The position numbers were made by a program, and so were the translations under genes. From Datnioides undecimradiatus (lineage: Eukaryota; Chordata; Actinopteri; Lobotiformes; Datnioididae): a DNA stretch of 64,000 nt. The notes under the pieces were generated by a model. That model was not told the origin of the DNA, did not search any database, and was given only the letters and a program-made list of their open reading frames with translations. The stretch lies in assembly GCA_008933995.1 (NCBI GenBank), contig WARS01000013.1:4564329-4628328 (forward strand). The letters are read 5' to 3'. Positions 13,232-26,290 of this stretch are shown piece by piece (within the stretch, counting starts at the first letter, position 1; each line of letters starts with the position of its first letter).

Positions 13232-13810
13232 ACGAGATGAAAGAATGACAGTAATGTGGTAACTGTCACTGTTGAGAGAGCATAAAGCATTCTAATTGAA
13301 TATAACAGAGAACTGATAAACCTGCAGAGCAACATGAGCATAAACAGCCCTTTGTGTTGATGCCTGCCAGGTACACACTTATGCAACATCACGGTAGCTC
13401 ACAGCCAAACACATGAAACATGTAAGGACATTCTACATGTAAACAATTTGTATATCTCACTTACAGAGAGGCATGCGCCACCAACACCTCCGCACATAAA
13501 CAAGAAAACATAAGTGATGTGCACATGAAAACAACAAGTAGCAGCAGGAAACCAGCCTCCATGACACAATTATGAGTGGTTCACAACACAAACATTGATA
13601 AGAGGATTTTAAAAAACAGCACGCTTTTGTTGACTCATAAACAAAAATGAATCACTTGGCAACTATTTGGAAACTATTATGTCCATAAAATACAAAGAAA
13701 ATCAACATCGACAGTATGATGAACCAGGAAGGAATGAGCATTTTGCCGTACAGATTTTTTTTCTTTCCAATGATTCGGCTTGTGATCTCTTTGGAGCATG
13801 TGTAGTTCCT

Positions 13811-13829
13811 AAAAAAAAAAAAAAAAAAA
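13811..13829. repeat. A19 homopolymer
   Basis: Nineteen consecutive adenines. A G9 run follows about 80 bases later (13,911-13,920). Confidence 0.85.
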
Positions 13830-14164
13830 GCCAAAATGGAACGACGGGTACATGGGAAATGTTCGTACTGAGAGTGTGAGAGGGAGTGAGGGTGTGCTGT
13901 GCAGGGTGAAGGGGGGGGGGAAAGACAGAAATAGAGTTGTTTGTGAGTTTATTTTGTACTCCATTCCCCCTATTACAGATGAGTATCTGCTCTCCACCCT
14001 CTTCTAAATGCTGAGGATGCAGGTGGCCCACTGAGGAAAGCACCTATTAATCTCTCCCTGGCCATCTACCTATCTGTCTGCCCATTTATTCATCAGCTCA
14101 TCTGATGACAATCCACCCTGTCCATTCCACTATTCTTCTGCCTCTCGCCCATCTTTCAGATAAT

Positions 14165-14272
14165 CACTCCATCAACACATCCATCTGTGCACCCATCCAG
14201 CAATTCATCTACCCATCCATTTATCCCCCCATCATTCATCCATTTGTCTATCATCTATCCATCCATCCATCC
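14165..14272. repeat. Degenerate (ATCC)n tract
   Basis: Imperfect CATC/ATCC units across about 110 bases, ending with four perfect ATCC units. Confidence 0.8.
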
Positions 14273-14706
14273 TAACGCACACGCTTGCTTCCATCAGCTT
14301 CCAGCGGCTCCATCAAGACTGCACCTCAGCTGTTTAAAGTGCCTCACATGAATACAACAGGCCATATGTTGGGCTTCCAAACAGACAAACTGAAAACAGA
14401 GGAGAGCTTCGATCAATAGGCGGGGGGGACGTTGTAATCACTCCTGCGACTCCATGGTTCTGGGGAAATGCAAAATACAGCGACAAAGGAAAACAATTAA
14501 AAACACTGATAGAAAACAATGTACCGACACCGTCCGCAGACGCGGGTGATAGCGCTGATAACCAAGAAAGTCTCGTCTTTGAAATCAATTACCAGTTCAC
14601 AGATATCCTGTAATTGAAATGGATTAGTGTTCAAGGATTATTCTCCAGTGCCGTGTACAGTAAGGCAGTTGCTGTGTAGAACTGTCTAGGCGCGGCGGCT
14701 CCGCAG

Positions 14707-14940
14707 CTTAAAGGAACAGTTTGACATTTTGAGAAACCCGCTTGTTTGCTTCCATAGCCAGAGTTAGATGTTTACACTGATATCATTTTCATGTCTGGAG
14801 GCTAAATATGAAACTACTGTGAGCAGCTGATCGTCTGCGCTTAGTACAGAGACAAGAAACGTGACGGAAACAGCTAGCATGGCTCTGTGTAATGGTAATA
14901 AAATCAGCCAACCAGCACCATTAAATATAAACATATCTTG
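14707..14940 (+). repeat. Dispersed teleost repeat (decayed copy)
   Basis: The order of blocks TTAAAGGAACAGTTTGACAT, AGAGTTAGATG, TCATGTCTGGAGGCTAAATATG, GGAAACAGCTAGCATGGCTC and CAACCAGCACC is that of a very common interspersed repeat of percomorph fish genomes, recognised from memory. The family name was not assigned. It is non-coding and mutated throughout. Confidence 0.7.
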
Positions 14941-17900
14941 ACTGATTCATACAAAAAACAAAGTATCAGCAATTTACCTTTTTATGGGAGTGTTATGTGC
15001 TAGACTATTTCTGGCCTAGATAATCATTATAACCCTAAATAAACTGCTGAATTTTCATTTTTACACATGCAACTATTTGACTTAAGCTAAAAGCAAACTG
15101 CTGTTAAGTTTATTCTTAAACCACAAACATAAAAGCCTTAATGTTGAGCAATAATTCAGTACTGAAACAGAAATTGGTCTGTTTAAGTTTTTGCTTCTGT
15201 GTGAATTGTTCTCTTTCTGAGATAGTGGCTACAGTGGATCACGGTTCAATGCATAGCACGCGGGACTAACTTTATAACTTGAGGCACATGCAAGAGGCCA
15301 GTGGCGAAGTGATAAACACTTTTTTGGACCTACGCTGAGCTTAATTTGACAACACATGGGTTGAGTGTTATTTCCAGCGTTTATGCCTCTCTGTTGAAAA
15401 AGAGTTCAGGCAATTAGCCATTTGATATGCCGACGCGAGATGAGACGAGCATATAGCGCATCTCTTTCAATAAAATTCATTTTATATGTTCATTTGATAG
15501 TCATGAAAAATGACAAACTACGCCAAACAAATACTTCACGAACAAACAAAGCAAACAGGCTCACATACAGTGAGCCGCCAGAAACAGAGATTTGATAGAC
15601 ACGCACGAAACAGCTAATCAAGGGTTGACTACCTGCTAATTGGCACAAAAGCAATTAGAGCAGATATTCATTGCAGACTTTATGTTACATGAGAGTTGAA
15701 ATGTGTTATCGACTTTTCCGCAGTAGATAAAAAAGAATTACTACACGTGCACAGTTTATGCATATCTGGAAATAGAACGAGAAAATAGTTGCATGTGTAT
15801 ATGAATTCGATTTCCTGCATCTCTAAAAGGTTCACAAAGGAGGTGTGCTCTGTTTTAATGAATTAACTTTAATTGGGGGGGTTGAGCTTTTCTTCTTTTG
15901 CATTGTTAGGCTGTGTGGCTCTGTAATTAGTCTGACTCTTTTTAATAAGCAATTCCTGTAATTCCAGTGGTGTGTCTAAGTCAGCGCCCGACAGATCTTG
16001 AAGTAAAACAGCTAGTTTGAGGGGATTAAACGTGAAAGAACGATTTCTTCTATAGGACAAAAATTTGTTTTAAGAATTTTTGAAAGAATTTTGAAAATGT
16101 TCAAATAAAAGCATCAGATTCGGTGTGTAAGAGTTCATTTTTTTGACATAACAGTTTCAAATAAAGCACACAATAAATTCAGATTGGGTGTAAAAACTAC
16201 TTCAGTCTGATCTCACTGTTGAACACATGAGGCCTCCTTTTTTTAAATACAATATAGCTGAAGCTTTCAGCCTCTCAAGTCACTGGTGCCACTTAATGTA
16301 CCTATTCTTGGCATAAAGTGGCTGATTACATCCCCTGTATAATGATGTCCAACTCACCTACTGTTGGAAGCCCCGGCTTTTGCGTCTATTACTTTGTTGT
16401 TCTCCTCTTTTCTCTTTTCTTTGTCTTTCCTGTTACTTAATGTTCCAACAAATTTTTGTTTGGTTTCAAGGAAAATATCTTTAAATGAGTGTCCACAGGA
16501 AAAGAAGGGAGAAAGATATTTGAATCTGAAAATACTTTTGCTGTGTATGTTCTTTAAACCACTGTGGTATAAGCGATGGCTCTGTATGACATTACCTTCG
16601 GGGGAATAAAAACAGAATATTTGTTATTTGCCCCGTTTGCTTTTACAGACAATTAACGCATTATTGAATTCTTATTGATTCTCTCAGCGGAACATCTGCA
16701 ACCGTCTTCAAAGGTGAGGCTCACTGGTGATATTAGGAAGACGAGAAACCAATGCAGAGGGAAGAGCTCAGCCGCACATGTCATTCTCTGACGCCCCTCC
16801 AGGCCAACCATTAGCAAGCAAGAGGCAATCACCATTTCATCAACGTTCACCGCACGGCCTCTCCCCCTCTCTTTTATTCATGTCTTCTTTCTTTTTTGTT
16901 TTGTTTTTCCTTCTTCATTTCTCATTTTCATTCTATTTTCATCACTCTTCTCCCTCTCTGAGCCCTGCTCTCCTTCCCTTGGTTGACAGTAGTGGTGGAT
17001 GCATCAATTCATCCGCCTCTGTATGCGCTGATGAATGTTGATTTGAGGGGAAAATGCCACCCCACTGTGTAAGAGTTTGGACGTACGTGTGACTGTCGCG
17101 GGTGTGTGCGTGTTGATGTTTGTGTGCATGTACCTGCGGGCACCTCAGGGCGACCTGATGCACCCCGATGGCAGCAGAGGAGAGCGCGGCATCCAGTCGC
17201 GCCGCTGCTACGGGATAATGGAGGATGTATCACTCATTATAGGTCTCTACTGCTGCCTCTCTCTCTCTCTCTCTCACGTAAACACACAACTCTTAGCGGT
17301 CTCTTTTCCCTCACACACAAACACACACCTGTATCCTTTCCCTTCCCACCCTCTCCGAGAGGCTTCACTCACCACCTTATCGGCTCAAACCAGCTCTGAC
17401 AGTGCTGGCCCCGCTCACACACACCTTGTCTCGGGGGCAGACCACATTATGAAACAATTACTCCCTTAATTGACAGTTAATTAATCTAAAGTCAATTTGA
17501 CCTTGCCGGGCTAACCTTGAGATTGAGAGCCGTGGCAGTCGTGACACTGAGGCGAAGAAATGGGTTGATGGCGGGAGCAGAAGAAGAAGCAGGGAGGGAT
17601 GGGGGGGCGGTGATAGACCGATGTCGAGTTATCTCTACACAAGCGGAGAAATCACTTGCAGTATCTTCTTGTCTGAGTAAAGATAGACTGCAGCAGCTGT
17701 GGATATGTTTCTGCGTGTGTGTGTTGTAGCCTGTTTGTGTGTGTGACATTACACCTTATCAGACAATTGCCAGCTTATTCTGCTGAGTTGATCATTTAGG
17801 TGTTAATTACGCCTCTCATTTGAAAACTCTGCAAAGCCTCGGTTTTCATTCTCTCAGGCACCCATCTTGGCTACAGTCTGTGTTTACGTGTGGGCGGGTG

Positions 17901-18100
17901 TGTATGCGTATGTGTGTGTGTGAGTGTGTGTGTGTGTGCGCGCATATGTGTCCAAGTGCATTTTTGGGTGAAGGTGCAATTACCAGAAAACTTATTATTT
18001 CTGTGGCATTTTTTATTTTCTCAGAGTTTGTCTTCGCCCTCTCTTGGGTCTACAGTTGTAGATGAACAAGTTCTGCAATGAAGTTAAAAAAAAAACCAGT
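14941..18100. other. Gene-free stretch with a conserved-element-like block
   Basis: About 15,400-15,790 is non-repetitive and rich in GCAATTAG, GCTAATTGGC, GCAATTAGAG and TTATGCATATC. About 17,440-17,520 has CAATTACTCCCTTAATTGACAG and TTAATTAATC. A CT repeat lies at 17,257-17,274 and GT-rich sequence at 17,910-17,942. No gene was recognised. Confidence 0.45.
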
Positions 18101-18680
18101 GAGGAGCAAATCAGGAATGACTCGATAACTCATGACTCATTAATAAATACTTCCTTAATAATTCCTAATGAATGAGTCAGTAGTGAACAGACTGGGAGAT
18201 CCAATAATAATGCATCATCCTTCATCCATGCTCATCATGAGTGGTGCCTGACTAAACCAGCTAGTGAACGGCACTAAACTAAAAAGTGATTAATCACTTG
18301 ACTGGCGTATTGTTTTGTTCACTCAAGTAGTGATACAGAAGTAGGGATTACTTACCACTGTCACTGTCCCCCTAAAGTAATGTGGCTTATCATTATCAGC
18401 GATTACTGAGTACTTCATATTTACCTGTCCATGTATCACCTGTATCTGTTTTATGGTCGCTCATCATAACATATCTGTATATTCCACCTTGAGGAACTAT
18501 TAGGGAAGTGCTTATGTACAAGTTGTCAGTCTGACAAGTTGTCAGACTTAACTGATTGGTTCCTCACTTGTGTCTTCATTAACTTCTGTAATTAATTATT
18601 AGCTACTAATGAACTAATTGTTAACTAGCCGTTAACTCCCTGAAATCCTTTTACAGAGTTTGTGTTCCTCAGGGTAAAGT
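18101..18680. repeat. AT-rich degenerate repeat with short internal duplications
   Basis: Recurring motifs of the type ACTCAT, ATTAATAA, TAATGA and TTAACT are scattered over about 580 bases. The perfect duplication ACAAGTTGTCAG occurs at 18,518-18,529 and 18,534-18,545. It ends near CAGGGTAAAGTGTTAC, a closing phrase I associate with fish interspersed repeats. The assignment is tentative. Confidence 0.35.
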
Positions 18681-18778
18681 GTTACAGAAGCAGATTAATA
18701 TTCATTTGAATCATTTTCATATCAGTATCGTATTAGAAAATGTTTAATAATAAGACCCAGCCCGGATTAAATAAAAGT

Positions 18779-19116
18779 AGTGCTGGCCAATATGATGATT
18801 TGCCAACTGTTAGAGATTTTGTGGAACAATTTTTACAAAAGCTGTGATCTTTTAATATCCGTGGTTGATCTTCAGTCGATGCTGTAAATGAATAAACTGG
18901 ATTGCTTTATGGCAAGATTGGGTTACCAGGATTTGTCGTGTTTTGAACTTAATTTGTCAGGTATTTAATTCACAGGAAATAGACAAACAGATGGGTCTGT
19001 TTATTTACTTCTGCAGAAAGTTTCTCAGTTGAATTCCAAGAAAACTACAGCACAATATATTTCTTTTTTTTTGTTTTTGGTCGAAACTATGACAGTTTCT
19101 ATATCACCCAACCCTG
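18779..19116. mobile_element. Possible MITE with imperfect terminal inverted repeats
   Basis: The left end reads AGTGCTGGCCAATATGATG. The reverse complement of the right end reads CAGGGTTGGGTGATATAG. Both resemble the GGGCTGGGCGATAT termini of a common fish DNA-transposon-derived element. The roughly 340-base interior is AT-rich and non-coding. It is strongly diverged, so the call is uncertain. Confidence 0.35.
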
Positions 19117-19119
19117 TCA

Positions 19120-21332
19120 CACAGGTTATGGGTGGGAATAAGGGAGCAAATGCTGGTAAATAAAATGTAAACCTATGTGGAGTTGCAGCAGCTTGTGTGT
19201 GTCCTCAGTAAACATCTTAGCATAACACTGCATTTGTATTAAAAATGCACTCAGCATGTAATGTCAAGCATTCCCAGATCCACAATGACAGGGGCAATTG
19301 TTTATGCTGCTTCACCCAACTTCGCATTGCCGTAGCTGTCAAATTAAAACTTCAGCTTCTTGCCATGCAACCGAACAGCAGCCAACACTCATCACAACAA
19401 TATCAGACCCAACCTCGGCACGGAGACCCCTGTTTAGGTTTAGCTCCTTTTCTTCACAAGTGCCTACACATTTTCTGTATCAAAATCTATGGCGTGCGGG
19501 ATAAATTTGTCTCCACTTTGTGTTGCTTTGACAAGACAGAGCTCCGGCTTCATGGCCGACTGAATTTGTGTGATTAAAGACGACAAGCAAAACCATCTGC
19601 TTGTCACATCCATCTGTCATCGCCCAGCATTCGCCATCAGCCGCACATCACTCAAAAACAACAGCAAGCCATGGACAGCGAGAGAGAGACAGACAGAAAA
19701 AGAGAGTGAGATGTGGGGGGGGGGCTCATACACTCATATACCGCAACGCCTCAGAGAGACAGAGGAGGAAGGAGGGAGGCAAGGAGAGAGGAGGGGGAGT
19801 TGAAGAGACCGGGAGGTGCAAGAATGAGATTCGGAGGGTGTGAGTGAAAGTAAATGAGGGAGCGAGGGTGAAGAGACAGAGCACAGGGGTGATGGAGAGT
19901 CAGGCAAACACAGCAAGAAAAAGGAGGAGACAGATGGGAGACTTTCTGCTGCCCATCTCTGAACCAACCTGTTGGTGTTGCCCTGTTGTGCCCACACATT
20001 GTCTTATAGTCACAGAAAGTGTCCTGCCAGCTCCCACCAGCCAACGAGCCAATCTCACCCGAGCTTTACTTCCCCCTGCATCCCCTGCTTGTCATCCTCT
20101 CTTCCTCGCTACTGTGTTTTCAGAAAAAAAAAGTAACTCAAGCAAAAAGACTGCTGAAATGATAACAAAGACAGAAACTGGCTTGTGTGTACACCCAGAC
20201 TGTCAAATATTACGCATGAACACAAGCGGAGACAGCTGCCTTTTCTCCCCGTGCATCAAAGCATCTTCAGCGGTTGCTCGTGTAATTAAAAGCTTGCACC
20301 TTCCATCCACCGACTCCCATGTAGGACTAACCTCATTTGAGATGGGCCTTCTTTAAGGTGAGTGGACACTTGAGCGTTTCAAACACATACTGAAATATAT
20401 ACAGGTCTTGTAGTAGTTCTACTTTATGCATTCCTGTATGATTAAAAACTTGTTTTTGATGACTTCACAACTCCCACTGGTGACCTCACATGATTTAAGG
20501 CTGTACTATGCAGGTGTTTGCAGTTGTAGTCACGGTTTAGACAACCTTCTACCTTCTAATAACCAGGATGAAGGTGTAAATTGACCCATCCTAATTTTAA
20601 TAACAGGAAAACAAAAGAGAGGAAAGAATGTAATCAGTAGACCGGACATGTCCTGGAACTGAAGTCTAACAGAGGAGTCAGAGAGTATCGAGAGATGGAC
20701 TAACACATGGTTGGTTTTGATGTTTGTATGGGTTTGGTTGTAAATAAGAACCTTTAACCGTCCTACACTCCTGAACAAGCTGGGTCAAAACAGCATGAAA
20801 TAAGGTTAAGCAAAATCTTTAAAGGAGGTGTTTTTTGTGCACATCTGAGGACATCTCTACTTGCTCTCCATGTCTTTCCCCATGATGTTTCATCTTTAGT
20901 CATTCACCCCTTCCTCTCTTTCTCCACTCTCCTTTTCTCTCTTTTCACCTCAACAATGTCCTCTCATCCTCAGATAAAAACACAGTCAGCAAAGGGGCCT
21001 TTGGGAGTTTGTGGGAAAGCCAGCCCTCATCTTTCATCTTCCCATCCTGGCCCTGTTCTTCCCCCCCGCCCCCCTCCTCCTCTGGAGTTTCTGTCTCTTT
21101 TTCTACTCCTCCTCCACCCTTTCTCTCATTTCGCCAGCCACTTTCTCTCCATCTTTCGCGCTCTCCCTCCCACCAACTATCTCCAGGATTATCGATTTAG
21201 CGTAGGCTGTGATTGAGTCTCACTGGGTGTAATGCAGGCCCTAAGGTGTCTTCTGAATGGAGAGCATCATGAGTTATGGACTAACTATAGTCACTCTTCC
21301 ACAACACCTGAATCACAGGCAGACACACACTG

Positions 21333-21363
<31 letters not shown>

Positions 21364-21915
21364 AGCACACAGAAACTCCTTTCCCTGATGCAAACCAACT
21401 CTTGTGTGCAAAAACAAGGACACACATTGATTGTACCTATATGTGCTGACACACAAATACGTGCACACACACGCACGGATGATCTCATGTTCATTGTATT
21501 CATATAACTTAATTTCAATGGAGTTATAACTCAAAGGTGTCACTCTATAACCTCTCGTGCTTTTGATAGATCGCATGCAGGGGTGACCTCTGACATTGTT
21601 TTTTTGTTTTTTTTTCATTGCAATAAAGGTATATCACACTCTTCTCTAATATTAAATCTATAAACAGACACAGATGTGCACGGTGTACAAATCATTTCAC
21701 AGGACAACAGCCTCACAATGATGCCAATGGTATATAGAATGGCATAAGAAATATAAAGCTTTACCCACCATAAAACAGGAGAAGACGGCGTGACTGTGCG
21801 CAGCAAGTCACTAGTGAACTCTGCAGAAGGTTTGGTTCTTCTTGTAACCTGGCCTGTCACGTGCAAGGTACTGGCTCCTGCATGATTTGTTAACGACCTA
21901 CAACGTGGAAAAAGA
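19120..21915. other. Gene-free stretch
   Basis: It contains purine- and pyrimidine-rich tracts, a G9 run at about 19,716 and an AC repeat at 21,333-21,360. The longest open frame (170 codons, 19,844-20,356, plus strand) has no family resemblance and no supporting splice or start context. Confidence 0.4.
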
Positions 21916-22090
21916 CAGTGGTTGTAAGTAATTTACAGTTATCTGAGTAGATTTACTCAAGAGATGTACTTGTACTTTCTATTTTACACCACTCTATACT
22001 GTAGTCCAGAAAGAATTACTGTATTGTACATTTTACTCTATTACAGTACTTACAGTACAGCATTACTTGTAAATACTTACACTTTATATT
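21915..22090 (+). repeat. Dispersed teleost repeat (TACTTGTACTTT type, decayed)
   Basis: The phrases GAGTAGATTTACTCAAGAG, TGTACTTGTACTTTCTATTTT, ACACCACTCTATACT and TTGTACATTTTACTC follow the order of a widespread fish repeat whose intact form has GAGTACATTTACTCAAGTAC. It is recognised from memory and diverged. Confidence 0.6.
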
Positions 22091-23968
22091 TCAGATTAAA
22101 TCGATCATCACAATTTACACTTAGTTTAAAACATGTACTGTTAAAAGTCAAATTGCCCATTACATACAGTACTTAATACTCCACTTAAAGGCTGTACACA
22201 TGAATATGTCATTAATAATACTAATAATCAACGCAGTCTGGTTGCAACTATTCTGACCATGGGTCAATCCTAATTAGATATTTTTTTAAATCGAATATGT
22301 CAAAATGACACTAGTTTCATCATCTCAAATGTGAATAGGTGCTGGTTTTGATGGCATCAAGCTCAGACTCTCTGCATGATGAACTGTTGGGTGGACACAA
22401 CAAGCATGCTGGATATGTCCGCTATAGCTTTTGGAAACTCTAATGGGAATCTGCTTTACATCTGTTTTATGGACCATGTGATGTGGATGTGTTTTTATTT
22501 TGTCTGCATAAACTAACAAATCATGTGATCTATGACAGTGAGCATTTATTCTGGTATGTATACACCTGTGTGTGTACACAATGTGTGGAGATATGTCTAA
22601 AGTATATGTATGTATGGCTGTTTCTGTATTAACTTACTTACTTCTGTTGTATTGTACTTTTTGTACATTGTCGTTTTGTTTATTTTTTTATTTTTATTTA
22701 TTTTATATTTTGCACAGCTGTACTGTATTTTTAATGACAAAAAGGTAAGGTTTTTTGTATTTTGTTGTGTTTAACAAAACTAGGAGAAGTGAAGCCTCTC
22801 AGTAACATAACTTTTCACCAATAGGAAAATGAGTTTTTACGTAGGGCCTGAACGCACCGAAAGTCAATTAATGCGGTTATAATCAGTTGATCCACGTACG
22901 ACAGAGAAAGGACAAATTATTATCAGCACCTGCATCGACTTCAGGCTGTCTCCCTAACAGTCTGCATCCATGTTACATGAAGTCACAAACCTTGCACTGT
23001 ACACTGCAGAACCTGCGGAACAGAGGAAGTCCTGTCGGAACTGAGTGGTTGGGCTCGTGCACCTGAACAAGTGTTCCCGTAAACATTACCTAGCTGTTGT
23101 TGGCTTAGCAGTCACTGATATCCAAAAGCGTCTGGTTTTCCTCACCTCTCTTTGACACAAAACGTTGCCCGGGTTGATGCACTGATCTGACTGCATCTGA
23201 TTTCCCTACTGCTGGCGTAGTCGTTGGATCAAGCGAAAAAAATAATAAAACCCCTCAGGGTTTTATGTCTTTTCGTTTACTCCTTTTAAGGAGACACTTC
23301 CTGTTACGTCAATGACACCTGTGAGGGGTGAAACAAACCGAGTTCCGCTTTTTTTTAAATTGTTAACATTTCTAATAGACTGCTTAATTACTGCATACCT
23401 AAAGTGCGCACTGATACATTTTGACTTTGGTGTGATATATGACAGTGTGTTTTTGCTGCATATTGCTGTTTGATTTGAATGCTTGTTTTCTTGTTTGTTT
23501 GGACAGTGTAGACTGCTGTTTGTTTTACTGTCTTTACTGAGCAAATCTCACTCTCTCTCTCTCTACGTATACATGCCCATTGAATAGCAATTATACATAT
23601 GAAACCAAATGCATTTCTGCAGACTCTTAGCCTATGAAATGCCCGTTGAAGGCAGCCTACATCCCACTAAAGCGGAAGTACGGTTTACTGTACAGCGCTA
23701 CAGTTAAGGTGTCATTCTAACTGAAACCATTTCAATATGTCTAGCACTAACCACACACTCCCTAAAGCACAGATGTTCTCTGCAAATTGATGGACAGATT
23801 TTTCTTTATATGAATGCTCTCACATATTGCATTATACCTGAAGAGTTTTAAAGGGAAATAAAATTGGACTTCCTTCCCTGAATGGGTACAGCGTAAGGGG
23901 TGCAATAGGAGCTACTGTAGAAAGGAAATGGCAATTACAAGCAGCAAAGAAAGAAAGTTAACAGTTTT

Positions 23969-23998
<30 letters not shown>
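23969..23998. repeat. A-run plus (TA)11 microsatellite
   Basis: Eight or so adenines lead into eleven TA units. Confidence 0.85.
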
Positions 23999-23999
<1 letters not shown>

Positions 24000-24229
24000 A
24001 CTACAACAGTAATAGTAATAGATGTAAGAAACAATTTGAACAGAGGAGTTTGCACAGATAAGACTTGGTGTGAATGACTTAAATGCTGTAGATATCAGTG
24101 AACTACCTGATCTTGCTATGAACTCAATCTGATTCACCTGAAATAGCAGAATTGATTTCAGGGTTCCACCTGGACATCCCGAACTACCAGGGACACCACG
24201 TATATTATTGATGATGGTTTGTGGAGCTC

Positions 24230-24560
24230 ATAATAGGTCTGCATAATTGATTAAAGGGCATTTATTTCAGCATAAGCCAGTCGTATTTGCTGCTGATGTT
24301 TCCAAACGTATGCTAGCTTTTATCCATGCATTAACCCTCCCCTCCTCCTCGAGCATTCGCCGTGCCCCAAAAACAAGACACTCATTGTAATTCGTGAATC
24401 CTATTAGGATTGGCCCCAGAGTCGGCCTCTGCTTAGCAAATAAATAATGGTAATGATGATGATCCCTCATCTTGTCACTGGGGCTCTCCCCCGGGGGCCT
24501 CGCAGTGCAGGTGGAGGGAGCCTCTCCTGGCCTAATTGGTTCCAACCCTGCAGTCTTCTC
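24230..24560. promoter_or_regulatory. Candidate conserved regulatory block
   Basis: Contains GCATAATTGATTAAAGG, ATCCATGCATTAACC, CATTGTAATTCGTG, CTATTAGGATTGG and GGCCTAATTGG in about 330 non-repetitive bases. The motif mix resembles vertebrate developmental enhancers. Conservation cannot be tested here. Confidence 0.3.
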
Positions 24561-24571
24561 TCCAGCCTTTT

Positions 24572-24627
24572 CTGCCTCCCTCCCTCCCTCTCTCTCAGTG
24601 TCTCTCTCTCTCTCTCTCTCTCTCTTT
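24572..24627. repeat. (CCCT)n/(CT)n microsatellite
   Basis: Pyrimidine-only run with a perfect TC stretch from 24,601. Confidence 0.9.
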
Positions 24628-26234
24628 CTGCCTGGGAATCACTCTGTAAACTTGTCTTTCTCTTTATATGTGTGTGTGTCATCACCATCTTTAATTTATT
24701 CTCGCAAAAGCATGAGATCATACGCGTGCACCATCTCTTTCTGTCTTTCTGTCCTGGTCTCCCTCCGCACACACAGAGAGAGATGGACAGACGAGCTGAG
24801 AGCATAACCTAAAGACGTCTGTGTACTGCACTGTGGTAACAGGCTGCCAATATCTTGCCACCGTCATCCTTTGTGGCCTCTTTTTGGCATAAACACTCAA
24901 CTTTAACTGTGCCAGACAGAAAACTGTTTCTTTACCTGTCTGCTTAGTCCATAAGTCTAACCCCTGCCCTGCACCGAGCCAACCATCACCCACCCTCATT
25001 ACATTCCCACTTGAAAAAAAGACATCGTTTTGTAACACGCAAGATTGCAAAGTCATTTTGAATGTATGCGTAATGGAGATTAATAATCACACAAATCAGA
25101 TTAGGTAATTGAATTTTGGCGGCTCGATGAAAAATGGAGGGAAATAAAAAGAAGCGTTATTCTGCAACAGTTATTAAAAGAATCATGTCAGGGCTTTAAT
25201 TTAACACTTCAGAGGTTCTGTCAGGAAATATGGGATTTGATACACACTCACACACATGTCACAAAAACAGAGAGCAAAGGAGTAGAAAAGTTGCTAAAAA
25301 TAAATCGGGTGCCCAAGCTTTGTAAAAGGTCTAAAATGTTGTTTTGTTGCTTTGAGGGCTGGGAGAAGAAGCAGCTTTTGCGTTGGCCCATAGAAGAGAC
25401 TTTCTGAAACATTTCTCGAAAAATCAATACCTTCTCTGCTAGGCAAAGAGGATCTCTAATATAGTTTTATGTTATTATTTTTCCTCACACATTGCTACAT
25501 TTCTCAGTGGCTGGCGGAGGGAAGATGGATTTTCTCTTCGACTGGATGCTAAATGTGATTCTGAATGCGGTGGGTCAATGAGATGATGCAGAGCCTGCAC
25601 TCTTAAAAAGGGATGCGTCACATTCTGCACATCCATAAGTGCAGTTTGACACCTCGCAAAGTTGGATTACTTTTCAGCGCTGCAAAATGCCGCGCGAACA
25701 TCTGCAGAAAATGACACGTCACACGTATGTTTATGCATCAAATGTAACGTGCCTCAAGCTGCACCCATGGGTGTGACACTTAACACCTCAGAATCACATG
25801 GTACAGCAACATTATCCAGCTATTTTACCTTAAAATAATATCAATAACATCATTAAGCTACACAAACTGTGTTAGGGAGAATCCTGCACTGTCTAACTTG
25901 AGCTGACTACAGGTCTTCAGCTAGCTACTGTACGAGTGCGAGCAGAAGCTAGCTTGGTATTGTGAAGACAGACATCATCGCAGACGGAAGAAGATGCTGA
26001 CAGAGGAAGCTGAGAAGTGAAAAAGAGAGAGTGGTGGAGCAAGAGGCTGGACAGAGAGAGTCTCAGGCTGGGTTTCAGGCATTAGTAAAAGGCTGCAAGA
26101 GAACTGGCCTTCTCACTGTTTGACCTGTATTTAATACTGTCTGCAGTGTTGTGGTGTTGCATCCGATTGTGGTTTTAGCTTCCGCAGGTTGTTTGTATTA
26201 ATGACTGTAGTCTTAAAGTGCATTGCACAGAGGC

Positions 26235-26290
26235 AACAGGTCATTAAAAAAATGCAAATTAATTCACAATCGTGTTTTGAAGACGGGGGG
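26235..26290. promoter_or_regulatory. POU octamer plus homeodomain site
   Basis: AAATGCAAATTAATTCACAAT holds a perfect ATGCAAAT octamer overlapping a TTAATT core, a classic POU-homeodomain arrangement. One isolated match can occur by chance. Confidence 0.25.

Noticed and set aside
13036-13392. Serine/leucine/proline-rich minus-strand frame
   Set aside because: It is a translation of the GGAGA purine repeat.
16688-16715. Possible 26-base microexon between a ctctcag and a GTGAGG
   Set aside because: Too short to test by eye, with no flanking exons to join. It is probably a chance AG/GT pair.
19844-20356. Longest open frame of the left half (170 codons, plus strand)
   Set aside because: Composition is random, there are no domain or repeat features, and no splice or promoter context. 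A frame of this length is expected by chance in about 29 kb of six-frame sequence.
20870-21000. Pyrimidine-rich tract ending tcctcag as an acceptor, with downstream proline-rich frames
   Set aside because: All three frames are proline/serine-rich from C/T tracts, and no matching donor or partner exon was found.
24467-24812. Overlapping open frames on both strands
   Set aside because: They span a CT/CCCT microsatellite, which keeps several frames open without coding meaning.
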